DNA of 64,000 nucleotides from CAMLQK01 sp035478775 (GTDB lineage: Bacteria > Patescibacteriota > Saccharimonadia > Saccharimonadales > UBA4665): the NCBI GenBank assembly GCA_035478775.1, contig DATIJG010000023.1, positions 1 to 64,000 of the forward strand, read 5' to 3'. How positions within the stretch are numbered: position 1 is the stretch's first letter; the number at the start of each line of letters is the position of its first letter. The notes beneath the pieces were generated by a model, which saw only the letters and a list, made by a program, of their open reading frames with translations, did no database searches and had not been told where the DNA came from. Below are positions 35,425 to 43,157 of this stretch, piece after piece. A program made the translations under genes and the position numbers.

Positions 35425-35688
35425 TTGGATTGTGAAGCGTCAAGTGCAACCGGAATTCTAGATCGCCTTGAGCGGCGTGGTTTCGTCGGGCGCCAAGCCG
35501 ACCCAAACGACCGGCGTATTACCACTATTGTACTCACTCCAGAAGGTGTCAAAATTCGGGATATTTTGCTTACAAGTCTTACGAACAGCGAAGATGAGTT
35601 ACTCGCTACGCTCAGTGAACCCGAACGCCAGCAGTTACGTCACTTGCTCAATGTGATTCTGACTCAACCAGGGTCAAGGGCGAGCTAA
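35425..35688 (+). pseudogene. MarR-family regulator missing its N-terminal half
   Basis: Residues SATGILDRLERRGFVGRQ and then DPNDRRITTIVLTPEG are the MarR recognition helix and wing. The dimerisation helix follows to the stop. The first ~60 residues of a MarR protein are absent, and a stop codon lies in frame at 35403. The gene is cut exactly where the triple methyltransferase begins, so an insertion or rearrangement removed its 5' end. Its 3' end overlaps the HxlR gene on the other strand. Confidence 0.75.
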
Positions 35689-36100
35689 TTTCGGAAGACT
35701 GTTTTCTTAGATTTGCGATGAGCGTTTCTTTATCTTGTAGGGCCTGCGTAAGCACTGGTTTGTCTTCGTCGGGAATCGGAAGCGGAGAATGCTTTGAGCT
35801 CCATAGGATTACTTCTATAAATAGGGGTATTAAATCCACACCCTTGTCGGTGAGGGTATAAACATACTTCGCCTTATTGTCGGTGTTTTGCCGCTTCGAG
35901 ATAAGGCCGGCGTCTCCTAACGCAGATAACCTATTGGCTAAAATATTAGTAGCTATCTTCTCTTCGGATGCCAAAAACTCACCATACGATGATTTGCCGT
36001 TCAGAATCATATCTCTGATTATGAGCAAGCTCCACTTGTCGCCTACAAGCTCAAGCAGGTAATTAATAGGGCAGTCCGACCGAAGATCACGTACGTCCAT
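35648..36100 (-). CDS. HxlR-family transcriptional regulator
   Basis: 150 residues. RDLRSDCPINYLLELVGDKW opens the winged helix, with the conserved Cys; SSYGEFLASEEKIATNILANRL is the DNA-recognition region. Paralogue of 31271-31714. It is divergent from an MFS exporter with two operator copies in between, the standard layout for an HxlR protein controlling itself and an efflux pump. TTGCGT-17-TATATT-6-ATG on the minus strand predicts a leaderless transcript. Confidence 0.92.
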   Translation of the reverse strand: MDVRDLRSDCPINYLLELVGDKWSLLIIRDMILNGKSSYGEFLASEEKIATNILANRLSALGDAGLISKRQNTDNKAKYVYTLTDKGVDLIPLFIEVILWSSKHSPLPIPDEDKPVLTQALQDKETLIANLRKQSSEISSPLTLVESESH

Positions 36101-36106
36101 ACGTCA

Positions 36107-36169
36107 AATATAGCATAATCACTTGCTAAACGCAAGTTAACCATGTATAATGCTTGCTAAATACAAGTG
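36107..36169. promoter_or_regulatory. Divergent HxlR/MFS control region with two operators
   Basis: Operator 1, ACTTGC-TAAAC-GCAAGT (36121-36137), covers the MFS -35 (TTGCTA 36123-36128). Operator 2, CTTG-ctaaata-CAAG (36153-36167), lies just after its -10 (TATAAT 36146-36151, 17-nt spacer). The minus-strand -10 TATATT (36107-36112) serves the HxlR gene. The two sites share CTTGCTAAA and a CAAGT end. Confidence 0.8.
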
Positions 36170-36183
36170 AAAGGATGTTTAGT

Positions 36184-37455
36184 ATGGGTGTGACAGCAAG
36201 TAAATTTGAGGGACGGGCATTACCGGTTGTAATGTTCACGGTTTTCCTTGATGCAATAGGCATTGGCGTTCTGGTCCCGTTGTTCCCTCAATTATTTTAT
36301 AAGGTATTTTTGCCAGCAGGATACTCGATTCATTCGGGATACATTGCGCTTGGTTGGTTGACCGGAATGTATGCATTGATGCAGTTCATTTCCACGCCGA
36401 TCCTTGGCCAATTATCCGACCGTTTTGGCCGTAAGCGCGTTCTTGGTCTTAGCTTACTTACTACCGCGCTTGGTTACGCGCTTTTGGCTCTCGGAATTAT
36501 GGCAAAAAACATACCCCTCTTATTCGCTGCCCGCGCAATTGCCGGCATCGGAGGTGGAAATGTTAGTGTAGCAAGAGCGATTGTTGCCGACGTTAGCAGT
36601 GCCGAACATCGCACACGCAATTTTGGGCTTATTGGTGCCGGTTTCGGCATGGGCTTTGTGTTTGGTCCGTTCTTTGGTGCTCGTTTTTCGGTACCGCACG
36701 CCAGTTTCCTTAGTATGCACACCCCGAGCTGGTTCACTACGGCAACACCTCTGTGGATTACTGCCGGTATCGGGCTAATCAATATTGCATTGCTTATTGC
36801 GCGACTGCCGGAAACGAATAAATATCGCAACAGCACTCGCATCGTGTGGTCTAAGTCGTTAAGTAATATCCGTAAGGCCGCAACGTCAAGAAGCCTGCGA
36901 ACAGTTCTTACGACCGAGCTTGCTTTCTGGGGCGGCTTCACTTTCTTCACGTCGTTCTTGGCATTGCAGCTTGTCAGCCGCTTGCACTATTCAACTGTCG
37001 GCATCGGCAACCTCTTTGCCTACATCGGTATCTGTATAGCTGTAGCGCAGGGGGCTTTGGTGCCTGTGCTTGCAAAACGATTTAAGAACTATCAGGTGGT
37101 TCGCAGCGGTATGATCGCGATGGGTGGTTCGCTGCTTTTGCAACTGCTTGTACATAATACTGCTGAGCTTCTAATTGTCGGCGCATTGATTGCTTTCTGC
37201 TACTCAGTTCTTATGACTAACGTTAGTGCTTTGGTGAGTTCCTCGGCTGGCCCCGAAATCCAAGGAGAGGTACTTGGTATTGAGGCAAGCGTGCAGGCCA
37301 TTGGTGAATCAGTGCCGGCTATTATCGCTGGCTACATTGCCACGATCGGCATCAATACACCGAACCTGATCGGTGCCCTGATTATACTTTTCGGCGGTTT
37401 ACTCTTCACTGTGTTCTATCGCTCTCGAAGGGAGGTGCTTCACCAGGATAATTAG
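36184..37455 (+). CDS. MFS transporter, TetA-like DHA1 family
   Basis: About 423 residues, twelve membrane helices. VVMFTVFLDAIGIGVLVPLFPQL in helix 1 and GQLSDRFGRKRVL in the helix 2-3 loop are the tetracycline/multidrug DHA1 signatures. RAIAGIGGGNVSVARAIVAD and GFGMGFVFGPFFGA are further motif B and C regions. Proton antiport of small toxic molecules is likely; the substrate is unknown. GAAAGGA precedes the ATG at 36184. First gene of an apparent operon with two NAD(P)-dependent proteins, under HxlR control. Confidence 0.92.
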   Translation: MGVTASKFEGRALPVVMFTVFLDAIGIGVLVPLFPQLFYKVFLPAGYSIHSGYIALGWLTGMYALMQFISTPILGQLSDRFGRKRVLGLSLLTTALGYALLALGIMAKNIPLLFAARAIAGIGGGNVSVARAIVADVSSAEHRTRNFGLIGAGFGMGFVFGPFFGARFSVPHASFLSMHTPSWFTTATPLWITAGIGLINIALLIARLPETNKYRNSTRIVWSKSLSNIRKAATSRSLRTVLTTELAFWGGFTFFTSFLALQLVSRLHYSTVGIGNLFAYIGICIAVAQGALVPVLAKRFKNYQVVRSGMIAMGGSLLLQLLVHNTAELLIVGALIAFCYSVLMTNVSALVSSSAGPEIQGEVLGIEASVQAIGESVPAIIAGYIATIGINTPNLIGALIILFGGLLFTVFYRSRREVLHQDN

Positions 37456-37501
37456 CCACTATAGATAGAAATTGCATTGATTAATTTACAAAGAGGGTAC
37501 T

Positions 37502-38293
37502 ATGGATTCATCAAATACATTACTGAAAAATAAAGTAGCAATTATTTACGGCGCAGGCGGTGCTATTGGAAGTGCAGTAGCGAAAGCTTTCGCTTCTGCA
37601 GGAGCGCAGGTGTTTGTGACGGACCTTCATGAAGAGTTGGCCAAGAAAGTCGCCGAAGAGATTATGGCTCAGGATGGCAAGGCTGAAGCGGCGGCTGTGG
37701 ATGTGCTTAATGCGGAGGCAGTGCAGGCACATCTGGATAGCGTTGTATCAACAGCTGGGAAAGTAGATGTATCGTTTAACGCAATGAGCTTGCCTCAGAC
37801 GGGCATACAGGGAACGCCACTTGTTGCGCTGTCACTTGATAATTTCACAAAGCCGATACACGCTTACATGACGGGGCACTTTCTAACAATGTCGGCTGCT
37901 GGTCGGCAGATGGCTCGGCAAGGATCAGGCGTGCTCCTGACCATTACCGCCTCTCCTGGTGAAACAGGCGCGCCACTCCTCGGGGGCATGGGGCCGTCTT
38001 GGATGGGTATCGAGTCGCTGACACGTGATTTTGCTTTAGAGCTCGGGCCACAAGGAGTCCGCGCTGTAACAATGCGCTCATCTGGGCTTCCCGAAACTGA
38101 TACCTTGAAAACAGTCATCGGCCAGCACACTCAAACGCTTGGCATGACTCCGGAGGCATATCTTGAATTTATGCGTCAGCGTACCTTCCTGCATCGTCTG
38201 CCAACCCTCGAAGAAACCGCCAACGGTGCCGTCTTTCTTGTATCAGATATGGCAAGCGCTGTAACAGGGACGGCCGTCAACTTCACCTGTTGA
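37502..38293 (+). CDS. SDR-fold protein lacking the catalytic Tyr-Lys pair
   Basis: 263 residues. The Rossmann start is IIYGAGGAIGSAVAKAF with G17, G19/20 and G23, then VFVTDLH and a helix-strand pattern as in classical SDRs. The active-site YxxxK aligns with Met163-GPS-Trp167 in GGMGPSWMGIESLTRDFALE, so both catalytic residues are lost, although Ser near 151 remains. The protein may bind NAD(P) without classical reduction. GAGGG lies upstream; 46 nt after the MFS gene, same strand, hence probably one operon. Confidence 0.75.
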   Translation: MDSSNTLLKNKVAIIYGAGGAIGSAVAKAFASAGAQVFVTDLHEELAKKVAEEIMAQDGKAEAAAVDVLNAEAVQAHLDSVVSTAGKVDVSFNAMSLPQTGIQGTPLVALSLDNFTKPIHAYMTGHFLTMSAAGRQMARQGSGVLLTITASPGETGAPLLGGMGPSWMGIESLTRDFALELGPQGVRAVTMRSSGLPETDTLKTVIGQHTQTLGMTPEAYLEFMRQRTFLHRLPTLEETANGAVFLVSDMASAVTGTAVNFTC

Positions 38294-38336
38294 TCGAAGA
38301 TACGTGACGAGAATTAAACGAAAGAGGGTTTCGTAT

Positions 38337-39020
38337 ATGAAGAAAGCAGAAAAATCACTGAAGATCGCTATTATCGGAGCGTCCGGTCGCCTTGGCTCGG
38401 CAATAGCCCGCGAGGCGCTTGCGCGTGGGCATAGTGTTACCGCCATCAGCCCACGGGCGTCGGATTTTGATAATGAGCATGTCCATGGTCTTGAGGAAGC
38501 AACAATAGCTGTAGCCGACCTCAGTGATCCATCCGCAGTTGTGCGTGTTATTACCGGGCACGACGCCGTAATCTCTGCTATCAGGAATAAGAACTTGGGG
38601 CCAGAGACGCACTTTCTTCGTGATGCGGCACAAACTCTATTAAAAGTGCTTCCCCAGGCTAGTGTTAGCCGATTGATCTTTTTGGGTGGTGGTGCTAGCC
38701 TGCTCGATTCCACAGGTCATCCTGCGAGTGAAGCGCCTTGGTTTCCTGCAGAATTCAAGGATGATGCCCGGGAGCATGCAGAGGCGCTCGCTTTTCTCCG
38801 GGCAGCCGATACGCCCGTTGAGTGGTCTTATTCTAGCCCGTCAGTTGTCAACTTTGTTGATGGGCCGAACACAGGTGCTTATCGCGCTGAAGCTCGAGAT
38901 ACGATGTATCCAGACTTGAATGCCCAAAGCCAGCTCACCACTGGAAGCTACGCGGCTGCTATTGTAGACGCGCTTGAGTCCGGCTCCTTTATTCGCCAAC
39001 GCTTTGCCGTTGGCCCCTAA
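38337..39020 (+). CDS. NAD(P)-binding oxidoreductase, NmrA/YwnB-like
   Basis: About 227 residues of atypical SDR type. LKIAIIGASGRLGSAIAREAL is the nucleotide-binding loop, GHDAVISAI follows, and SRLIFLGGGASLLD is the next core strand. Such proteins reduce flavin-like or quinone-like substrates or act as redox sensors. Start at 38337 with AAAGAGGG upstream; the alternative start 33 nt earlier has poorer context. It ends the HxlR-controlled operon and is followed by a strong terminator. Confidence 0.85.
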   Translation: MKKAEKSLKIAIIGASGRLGSAIAREALARGHSVTAISPRASDFDNEHVHGLEEATIAVADLSDPSAVVRVITGHDAVISAIRNKNLGPETHFLRDAAQTLLKVLPQASVSRLIFLGGGASLLDSTGHPASEAPWFPAEFKDDAREHAEALAFLRAADTPVEWSYSSPSVVNFVDGPNTGAYRAEARDTMYPDLNAQSQLTTGSYAAAIVDALESGSFIRQRFAVGP

Positions 39021-39072
39021 AGCGTCTAGGCCTTCCCGCGCTAAGGCTATGCTGGTAGCGTGACATTTTTCC

Positions 39073-39112
39073 TAACCTAAAAGAAGCCCTTTTGCGGGCT
39101 TCTTTTAGGTTA
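39073..39112. terminator. Strong bidirectional hairpin terminator
   Basis: A 17-bp perfect stem (39073-39089 with 39096-39112; core AAAAGAAGCCC/GGGCTTCTTTT) with a 6-nt loop. A/T-rich flanks on both sides suit termination of the plus-strand operon and the minus-strand VOC gene. Confidence 0.85.
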
Positions 39113-39153
39113 TTTGCAGTTATGGTTTTTATAGCACCTAGACGATTCTGGCT

Positions 39154-39537
39154 CTAGGCTACCTGCAACACTTCTATAATGTTGCCCTGGGGATCCTTAA
39201 ACCATGCGCCGTCTGGGCCGCGATGTGCTGCAATTCCCCGGGCAATGCCTTTCTCGTCTTGGTTAAGACCTTCATACCGTTCAAATGTAACGCCTCGTTC
39301 CGCTAGGGCTTCGACCGCCTCATCAATGTCTTCAACAATAAAGTTGAGCATGGTATATGCTGCGGGCTGGTTGTCGTCACTTTGATACACACCGGTCTTT
39401 GCACCGCCCGGTAAATGTATTTCTAACCCCATTGGAGTTTCTTCTACTTCAAGACCAAGTACTTCGCTATAAAATTGTTTTATAGCGGCAAGATCTTTTG
39501 CCGAAAATGTGTTAAATGCTGTCATTGGTTGAAACAT
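39154..39537 (-). CDS. VOC-superfamily (glyoxalase/bleomycin-resistance fold) protein
   Basis: 127 residues. AFNTFSAKDLAAIKQFYSEVLGLEVEE is the first beta-alpha-beta unit, LNFIVEDIDEAVEALAERGV begins the second, and GAWFKDPQGNIIEVLQ ends it with the metal-ligand Glu of the family. Full length. The ATG at 39537 has AAGGAG at 6 nt. Role could be thiol-dependent detoxification or sequestration of small molecules. A fragment of a paralogue lies at 31753. Confidence 0.9.
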   Translation of the reverse strand: MFQPMTAFNTFSAKDLAAIKQFYSEVLGLEVEETPMGLEIHLPGGAKTGVYQSDDNQPAAYTMLNFIVEDIDEAVEALAERGVTFERYEGLNQDEKGIARGIAAHRGPDGAWFKDPQGNIIEVLQVA

Positions 39538-39572
39538 AGTATCTCCTTACTTTCATTTTGCAAGCTACTTGT

Positions 39573-39602
39573 AGTATAGGGGTTTTGTAGGCTTATTGTC
39601 AA
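39573..39602 (-). promoter_or_regulatory. VOC gene promoter
   Basis: Minus strand TTGACA (39597-39602), 18-nt spacer, TATACT (39573-39578). Just downstream CAAG-CTA-CTTG (39561-39571) may be an operator; its half-sites resemble those at the HxlR/MFS region. Confidence 0.7.
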
Positions 39603-39627
39603 ATGTGGCCTCATTCTTATCAGCACT

Positions 39628-40050
39628 TTACTCCTGAATGGCGAACCCAGCGGTCAGCAACGCTATTGCAAAGAATGAATGCAATAAATTGTCGGCCAGA
39701 TTAATGGGAAGTATGCCGAGTACCGTATGGCCGCTAGCAAAGCCTACGATTGCTGCGAAGGCAAAGACTAAGCCAAAAATGCGCAAAAACCAGACTGAGT
39801 AATGGGTGTATGTGGCCGTGGCCAAAGCAATAATGCCGATTGATAAATGGAAAACAATTAACGAAGCACTGGCAATAAATAGGCCAAACAGCAGATGATG
39901 ATTGCCTGACTTAGTGCTAGCAAACGGCAGAAAGTTGGTTAACGTCACAAGAATTATGACAGTGCCAAATACTGTAGTAAATAGCTTCTTGGTTATAGTT
40001 ATTATGATGAGTCTCCTATAGTTTATGTGTAGCCCCGAGGTTGGCTTCAT
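39628..40050 (-). CDS. DUF4383-type membrane protein with doubtful start codon
   Basis: Up to 140 residues with four membrane helices. NHHLLFGLF, VFHLSIGIIALA and LPINLADNLLHSFFAIALL match DUF4383, a family of unknown function. The ATG at 40050 has no ribosome site and adds about 15 residues that the family lacks. AGGAG (40013-40017) sits 7 nt before an in-frame ATA (40005), near where the conserved sequence begins, and no ATG, GTG or TTG occurs there. An extended -10 TGcTATACT (40086-40094, minus strand) precedes the gene. Confidence 0.75.
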   Translation of the reverse strand: MKPTSGLHINYRRLIIITITKKLFTTVFGTVIILVTLTNFLPFASTKSGNHHLLFGLFIASASLIVFHLSIGIIALATATYTHYSVWFLRIFGLVFAFAAIVGFASGHTVLGILPINLADNLLHSFFAIALLTAGFAIQE

Positions 40051-40221
40051 TAGTCCGGGCTTTTTATTATTATGCTTCCACTACCAGTATAGCAAATGGC
40101 ATGCAGGATGGGGCTACAAGGCCGCACGTGTGCGCCCACGGTTGTATCGCCAGCGGTAACGACAAGAGGCCTAAGTCGCAAAAGGGAATGGCTCAGATGG
40201 TTGCATTAGGGCTAAGTCTGC

Positions 40222-41436
40222 TTAGGCGCTGGTGTGAATTTTCTGTTTTTTGACGTCAATCTGACCTCGAGCTGTTCGTATCGAAAGTGCCAGACTAGCG
40301 AATCCTATTCCAGCAAAACAGACACCAGGCCAACCCCAGCGAGCGTATGCTTGGCCGGATACAAACGACCCGACTACGCCGCCAAGAAAATAAGTTGTCA
40401 TATATACAGTTGTCAAGCGGCTACGCGCTTCGGGCCGCAATCGATAGATAACCCCTTGGTTGAGTACGTGTGCGCCTTGGACTCCCAAATCCAGCAACAC
40501 AATGCCAACAAGAAGTGCGCCCAAATTACGGCCGTTGGCAGCGAACATACAAAGCCACCCGAGCAGTATGCTCGTCAGGAACCCAAAAGTAGCGATGTGT
40601 TCTCTGCCGGCATCAATAAGTTTACCTGCCCGTTCAGCGATGAGCACACCTGCCAGCCCCGCCATTCCAAAAAGACCGATGGTCGCTTCATTATATTTAT
40701 AGGTCTTTGCCAGCAAGAATACGAGCGACGTCCACAATACGCTAAAGCCGGCAAATGATAGAAAACCATACACCACACGCTCTCTGAGTAATGGCTCCTC
40801 GCGGACCAACGTTCCGATCGAGCGGAGTAGCTTTGCATAGCGTAACCTACTGTCCGTTTTTGTCTTAGGTAATACCTTGGCGAGCACTATAACCAAACAG
40901 AGCATTGCAAACGAGGCAAAGAAGTAGACGGCTCTCCAAATGCTTACTTGCGCGATCACTCCGCTCACGGTTCGGGCAAGCAAAACTCCAGCCAAAATGC
41001 CCGTCATAATCGTTCCAATAACTTGTCCGCGTTTTTCTGGAGCTGCCAGAGATGCGGCGAGCGGCACAAGTACAAGCGCCGCTACGGTGCTGAGAGAGAA
41101 AATTAGCGTAGCAGTCAGAAAAAGCGTGAGGTTAGGGGCGCTAGCTGTAGCGAATAGCGCCACGGTGGTCGCCGATAGAAGAGAAATTACCAATTTGCGG
41201 CGATTCATAATGTCGCCAAGCGGTACCAAAAAAGCTATACCCGCCACATATCCAAGCTGGCCGTATGTTACTGCCAGTGATGAGGTGCCGCTGCTGGTAT
41301 GAAAAGTAGCCGCTATAGCTGCAAGTAGCGGTTGGGAGTAATAGAGATTGGCCACAATCAGCCCGCAGGCCAACGCGAGCAGCCGTGTTAGCCGCGGTGT
41401 TAAGCTAAAGTCCATTGTATCTTGGTCGTTCATCAT
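40222..41436 (-). CDS. MFS transporter, DHA1 family
   Basis: 404 residues, twelve helices. LIVANLYYSQPLLAAIAATF in helix 1 and LVPLGDIMNRRKLVI after helix 2 are typical of the YgaY/sugar-efflux-like DHA1 branch. The product sits in the cytoplasmic membrane; substrate unknown. It is divergent from an HxlR regulator across a 10-bp-arm inverted repeat, hence probably repressed by it. TGgTATATT (minus strand 41443-41451) ends 6 nt before ATG 41436, predicting a leaderless message; ATG 41433 is the alternative. Confidence 0.9.
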   Translation of the reverse strand: MMNDQDTMDFSLTPRLTRLLALACGLIVANLYYSQPLLAAIAATFHTSSGTSSLAVTYGQLGYVAGIAFLVPLGDIMNRRKLVISLLSATTVALFATASAPNLTLFLTATLIFSLSTVAALVLVPLAASLAAPEKRGQVIGTIMTGILAGVLLARTVSGVIAQVSIWRAVYFFASFAMLCLVIVLAKVLPKTKTDSRLRYAKLLRSIGTLVREEPLLRERVVYGFLSFAGFSVLWTSLVFLLAKTYKYNEATIGLFGMAGLAGVLIAERAGKLIDAGREHIATFGFLTSILLGWLCMFAANGRNLGALLVGIVLLDLGVQGAHVLNQGVIYRLRPEARSRLTTVYMTTYFLGGVVGSFVSGQAYARWGWPGVCFAGIGFASLALSIRTARGQIDVKKQKIHTSA

Positions 41437-41470
41437 GGGTTAAATATACCAAACAAGCCCCTAAAAAGAC

Positions 41471-41499
41471 TAGTACTACTGTTTTTATTAGTAGTACTA
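41471..41499. promoter_or_regulatory. HxlR operator between MFS and HxlR genes
   Basis: TAGTACTACT (41471-41480) and AGTAGTACTA (41490-41499) form a perfect 10-bp inverted repeat around a 9-nt spacer. It abuts the plus-strand -10 TATACT (41500-41505) and lies upstream of the minus-strand one. Confidence 0.8.
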
Positions 41500-41512
41500 T
41501 ATACTGTCGAGT

Positions 41513-41866
41513 ATGAAAAAAGTTTTACATGCTAATAATTGTGATGTGGCCTACGCGATGACAGTCTTGGGTGGTAAATGGAAGATCGCCATCATTTGGA
41601 AGCTCGTCGGCAGACGCCTTCGCTATAGCCAGTTGCGAGCTGCACTCGGCTCTATATCAGAAGGGGTTCTAATAAATCAACTTAAGGAACTTGAGAAAGA
41701 TAATATTATTTCACGTATCGTATACAACGAAGTTCCGCCACATGTCGAATATGAACTAACGAGCGATGGCAAGCAGCTAGAACAAGCTCTACGTGAGATT
41801 GAGCGCTGGGGTGCCCAACGGCGATTATCTGTAAAAGAATACAAGCGGACCGGCGTGATCGATTAA
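41513..41866 (+). CDS. HxlR-family transcriptional regulator
   Basis: 117 residues. NNCDVAYAMTVLGGKWKIAII starts the winged helix with the conserved Cys, and SISEGVLINQLKELEKDNII is the recognition helix followed by the wing. The C-terminal helix is shorter than in the two paralogues at 31271 and 35648, and sequence similarity to them is modest, so it belongs to another HxlR subgroup. TATACT ends 7 nt before the ATG. Predicted to repress the divergent MFS gene and itself. Confidence 0.92.
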   Translation: MKKVLHANNCDVAYAMTVLGGKWKIAIIWKLVGRRLRYSQLRAALGSISEGVLINQLKELEKDNIISRIVYNEVPPHVEYELTSDGKQLEQALREIERWGAQRRLSVKEYKRTGVID

Positions 41867-41944
41867 CCCAGTTAGATAACGGAGGTAGAATATACGAATC
41901 TTTGACTGGGGAACAATATATGTCAAGGATGGTACCATATTTAT

Positions 41945-42400
41945 ATGAGCTACGAGTATGATCCGCAAATCTACGCAGAAGCGGCTATAGAATATGACAT
42001 TCGCACTGAAATCAGCAGCGGCATTGAGCAAGCTGGCTCTGTTCGTGGGTATATCAATAACTTCACCGAAAATCTCGACGGGGGGAGGCATCGATCACAA
42101 ATAGAGCAACTTGGCTGGACGGACAGGATCATGACCGACTCTCGATATCCGGCTGGTAGCGAAGATAGTCCGCATAGTACGTTGGCATATACCAGAACGT
42201 GGGGTCAGTTTTTTGCAGACGTAGACCAGGCCGTGGCAGAATCAGGGCTAGATCAGGCTGAGTTAGCACGTCTACAAGTACTTGCAGATCAGCCCTCATT
42301 TGAGCAGAGGGAGGCTCAAGAAGCGCATAGTCGTTTCACTTTACCCGTTTATCGTCAGCTTCGTATATTGGGCTACTCGTCTTTCGACCTACGACGATAG
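41945..42400 (+). CDS. Hypothetical protein (151 aa)
   Basis: Unrecognised. Soluble, acidic, Gln/Glu/Tyr-rich, mainly helical. No signal peptide. TGgTACCAT ends 6 nt before the ATG, which supports a leaderless start. It lies downstream of the HxlR gene but has its own promoter. No motif suggests function. Confidence 0.5.
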   Translation: MSYEYDPQIYAEAAIEYDIRTEISSGIEQAGSVRGYINNFTENLDGGRHRSQIEQLGWTDRIMTDSRYPAGSEDSPHSTLAYTRTWGQFFADVDQAVAESGLDQAELARLQVLADQPSFEQREAQEAHSRFTLPVYRQLRILGYSSFDLRR

Positions 42401-42451
42401 AAGGGCTATCCTGTTACAACTCCTCCCAGATTGCCGCCGTTAGGTCTTCCG

Positions 42452-43084
42452 TTAGGTCTTGATTTGCGGAAAAATGACCTCGTACCTGTGAGCCTTTGCC
42501 GGCGGGTTAAGGCCTGCGCCGGGACAGGAGAAATCTACTGTTCCATCTGGCCCTTGTTGGGGGGTGACAGAACTAAACACATTCACTGTCATTTCGCCAA
42601 ATTCTACCGTATGGTTGAGCGCGGGCAGAATTGGCGTTGGCCTTGCCGGCGGTAGGGGGCCTTGGCCATACCCGTAGGTCGTTTGACCGCCCTGGGCGCT
42701 ATTTTTGTAATCAACCTCGGCCCATGCCTTATTATGGTCAGTGGCACGAGGGCCGATTATATCTACTTCAAATGGCCAATGATGGTCTTTTAGCGGATCA
42801 ATAGGGGTCACCATCGCCCACCGCTCTGATATAGGTGCCATTTCTGTGCAATCTAAAATTATGGGATGTGGAATAATTACATCCGCGGATAAAGCACAAC
42901 TACCACCGTCCATACATTTGCCGAGAGCCTTGCCAGCCTTATCGCCTGCATTTGAAGCCGAGTCGGCGGCGCTTTTACAAGCCGTACCTGTTAAAAGAAC
43001 TATGGGGACTAAAGCAAGTGCGCCGGCATTGCGCCCAACGTGCCGCCTGTTGCTTTTTTCCTTTCGTGTAGTGACATGTTCCAT
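42452..43084 (-). CDS. Putative lipoprotein
   Basis: 210 residues. A basic N-region (RKEKSNRRHVGR) leads to the hydrophobic ALALVPIVLLTGTACK, where TGTAC resembles a lipobox, with Cys36 as the lipid-modified residue. The mature part is Pro/Gly-rich with several cysteines and no membrane segment. It shares the LTGTAC end with the protein at 12860-13870. TATAAT (43093-43098, minus strand) ends 8 nt before the ATG. The function is unknown. Neighbours on the other strand include two putative proteases. Confidence 0.6.
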   Translation of the reverse strand: MEHVTTRKEKSNRRHVGRNAGALALVPIVLLTGTACKSAADSASNAGDKAGKALGKCMDGGSCALSADVIIPHPIILDCTEMAPISERWAMVTPIDPLKDHHWPFEVDIIGPRATDHNKAWAEVDYKNSAQGGQTTYGYGQGPLPPARPTPILPALNHTVEFGEMTVNVFSSVTPQQGPDGTVDFSCPGAGLNPPAKAHRYEVIFPQIKT

Positions 43085-43141
43085 GGATTTATATTATACA
43101 TGCTCTGCCTGAAATCCAACTCGATGAGAATTGCCGGACTT

Positions 43142-43150
43142 TGCTATAAT
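43142..43150 (+). promoter_or_regulatory. Extended -10, leaderless promoter of the caspase-like gene
   Basis: TGcTATAAT (hexamer 43145-43150) ends 7 nt before the ATG at 43158. Confidence 0.55.
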
Positions 43151-43157
43151 TGTACCA

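Noticed and set aside
36121..36169. CRISPR-like direct repeats
   Set aside because: Only two imperfect copies, each palindromic and placed over promoter elements; they are operators.
40025..40075. Rho-independent terminator on the plus strand (GGGCTTTTTATTATT)
   Set aside because: No plus-strand gene ends here; the weak stem falls in the leader of the minus-strand DUF4383 gene.
29632..41436. Composite transposon or resistance island because of repeated MFS/HxlR genes
   Set aside because: No transposase, terminal repeats or long direct repeats were visible.
41945..42400. Antitoxin partner for the HxlR gene
   Set aside because: No toxin or antitoxin motif, and it has its own promoter.
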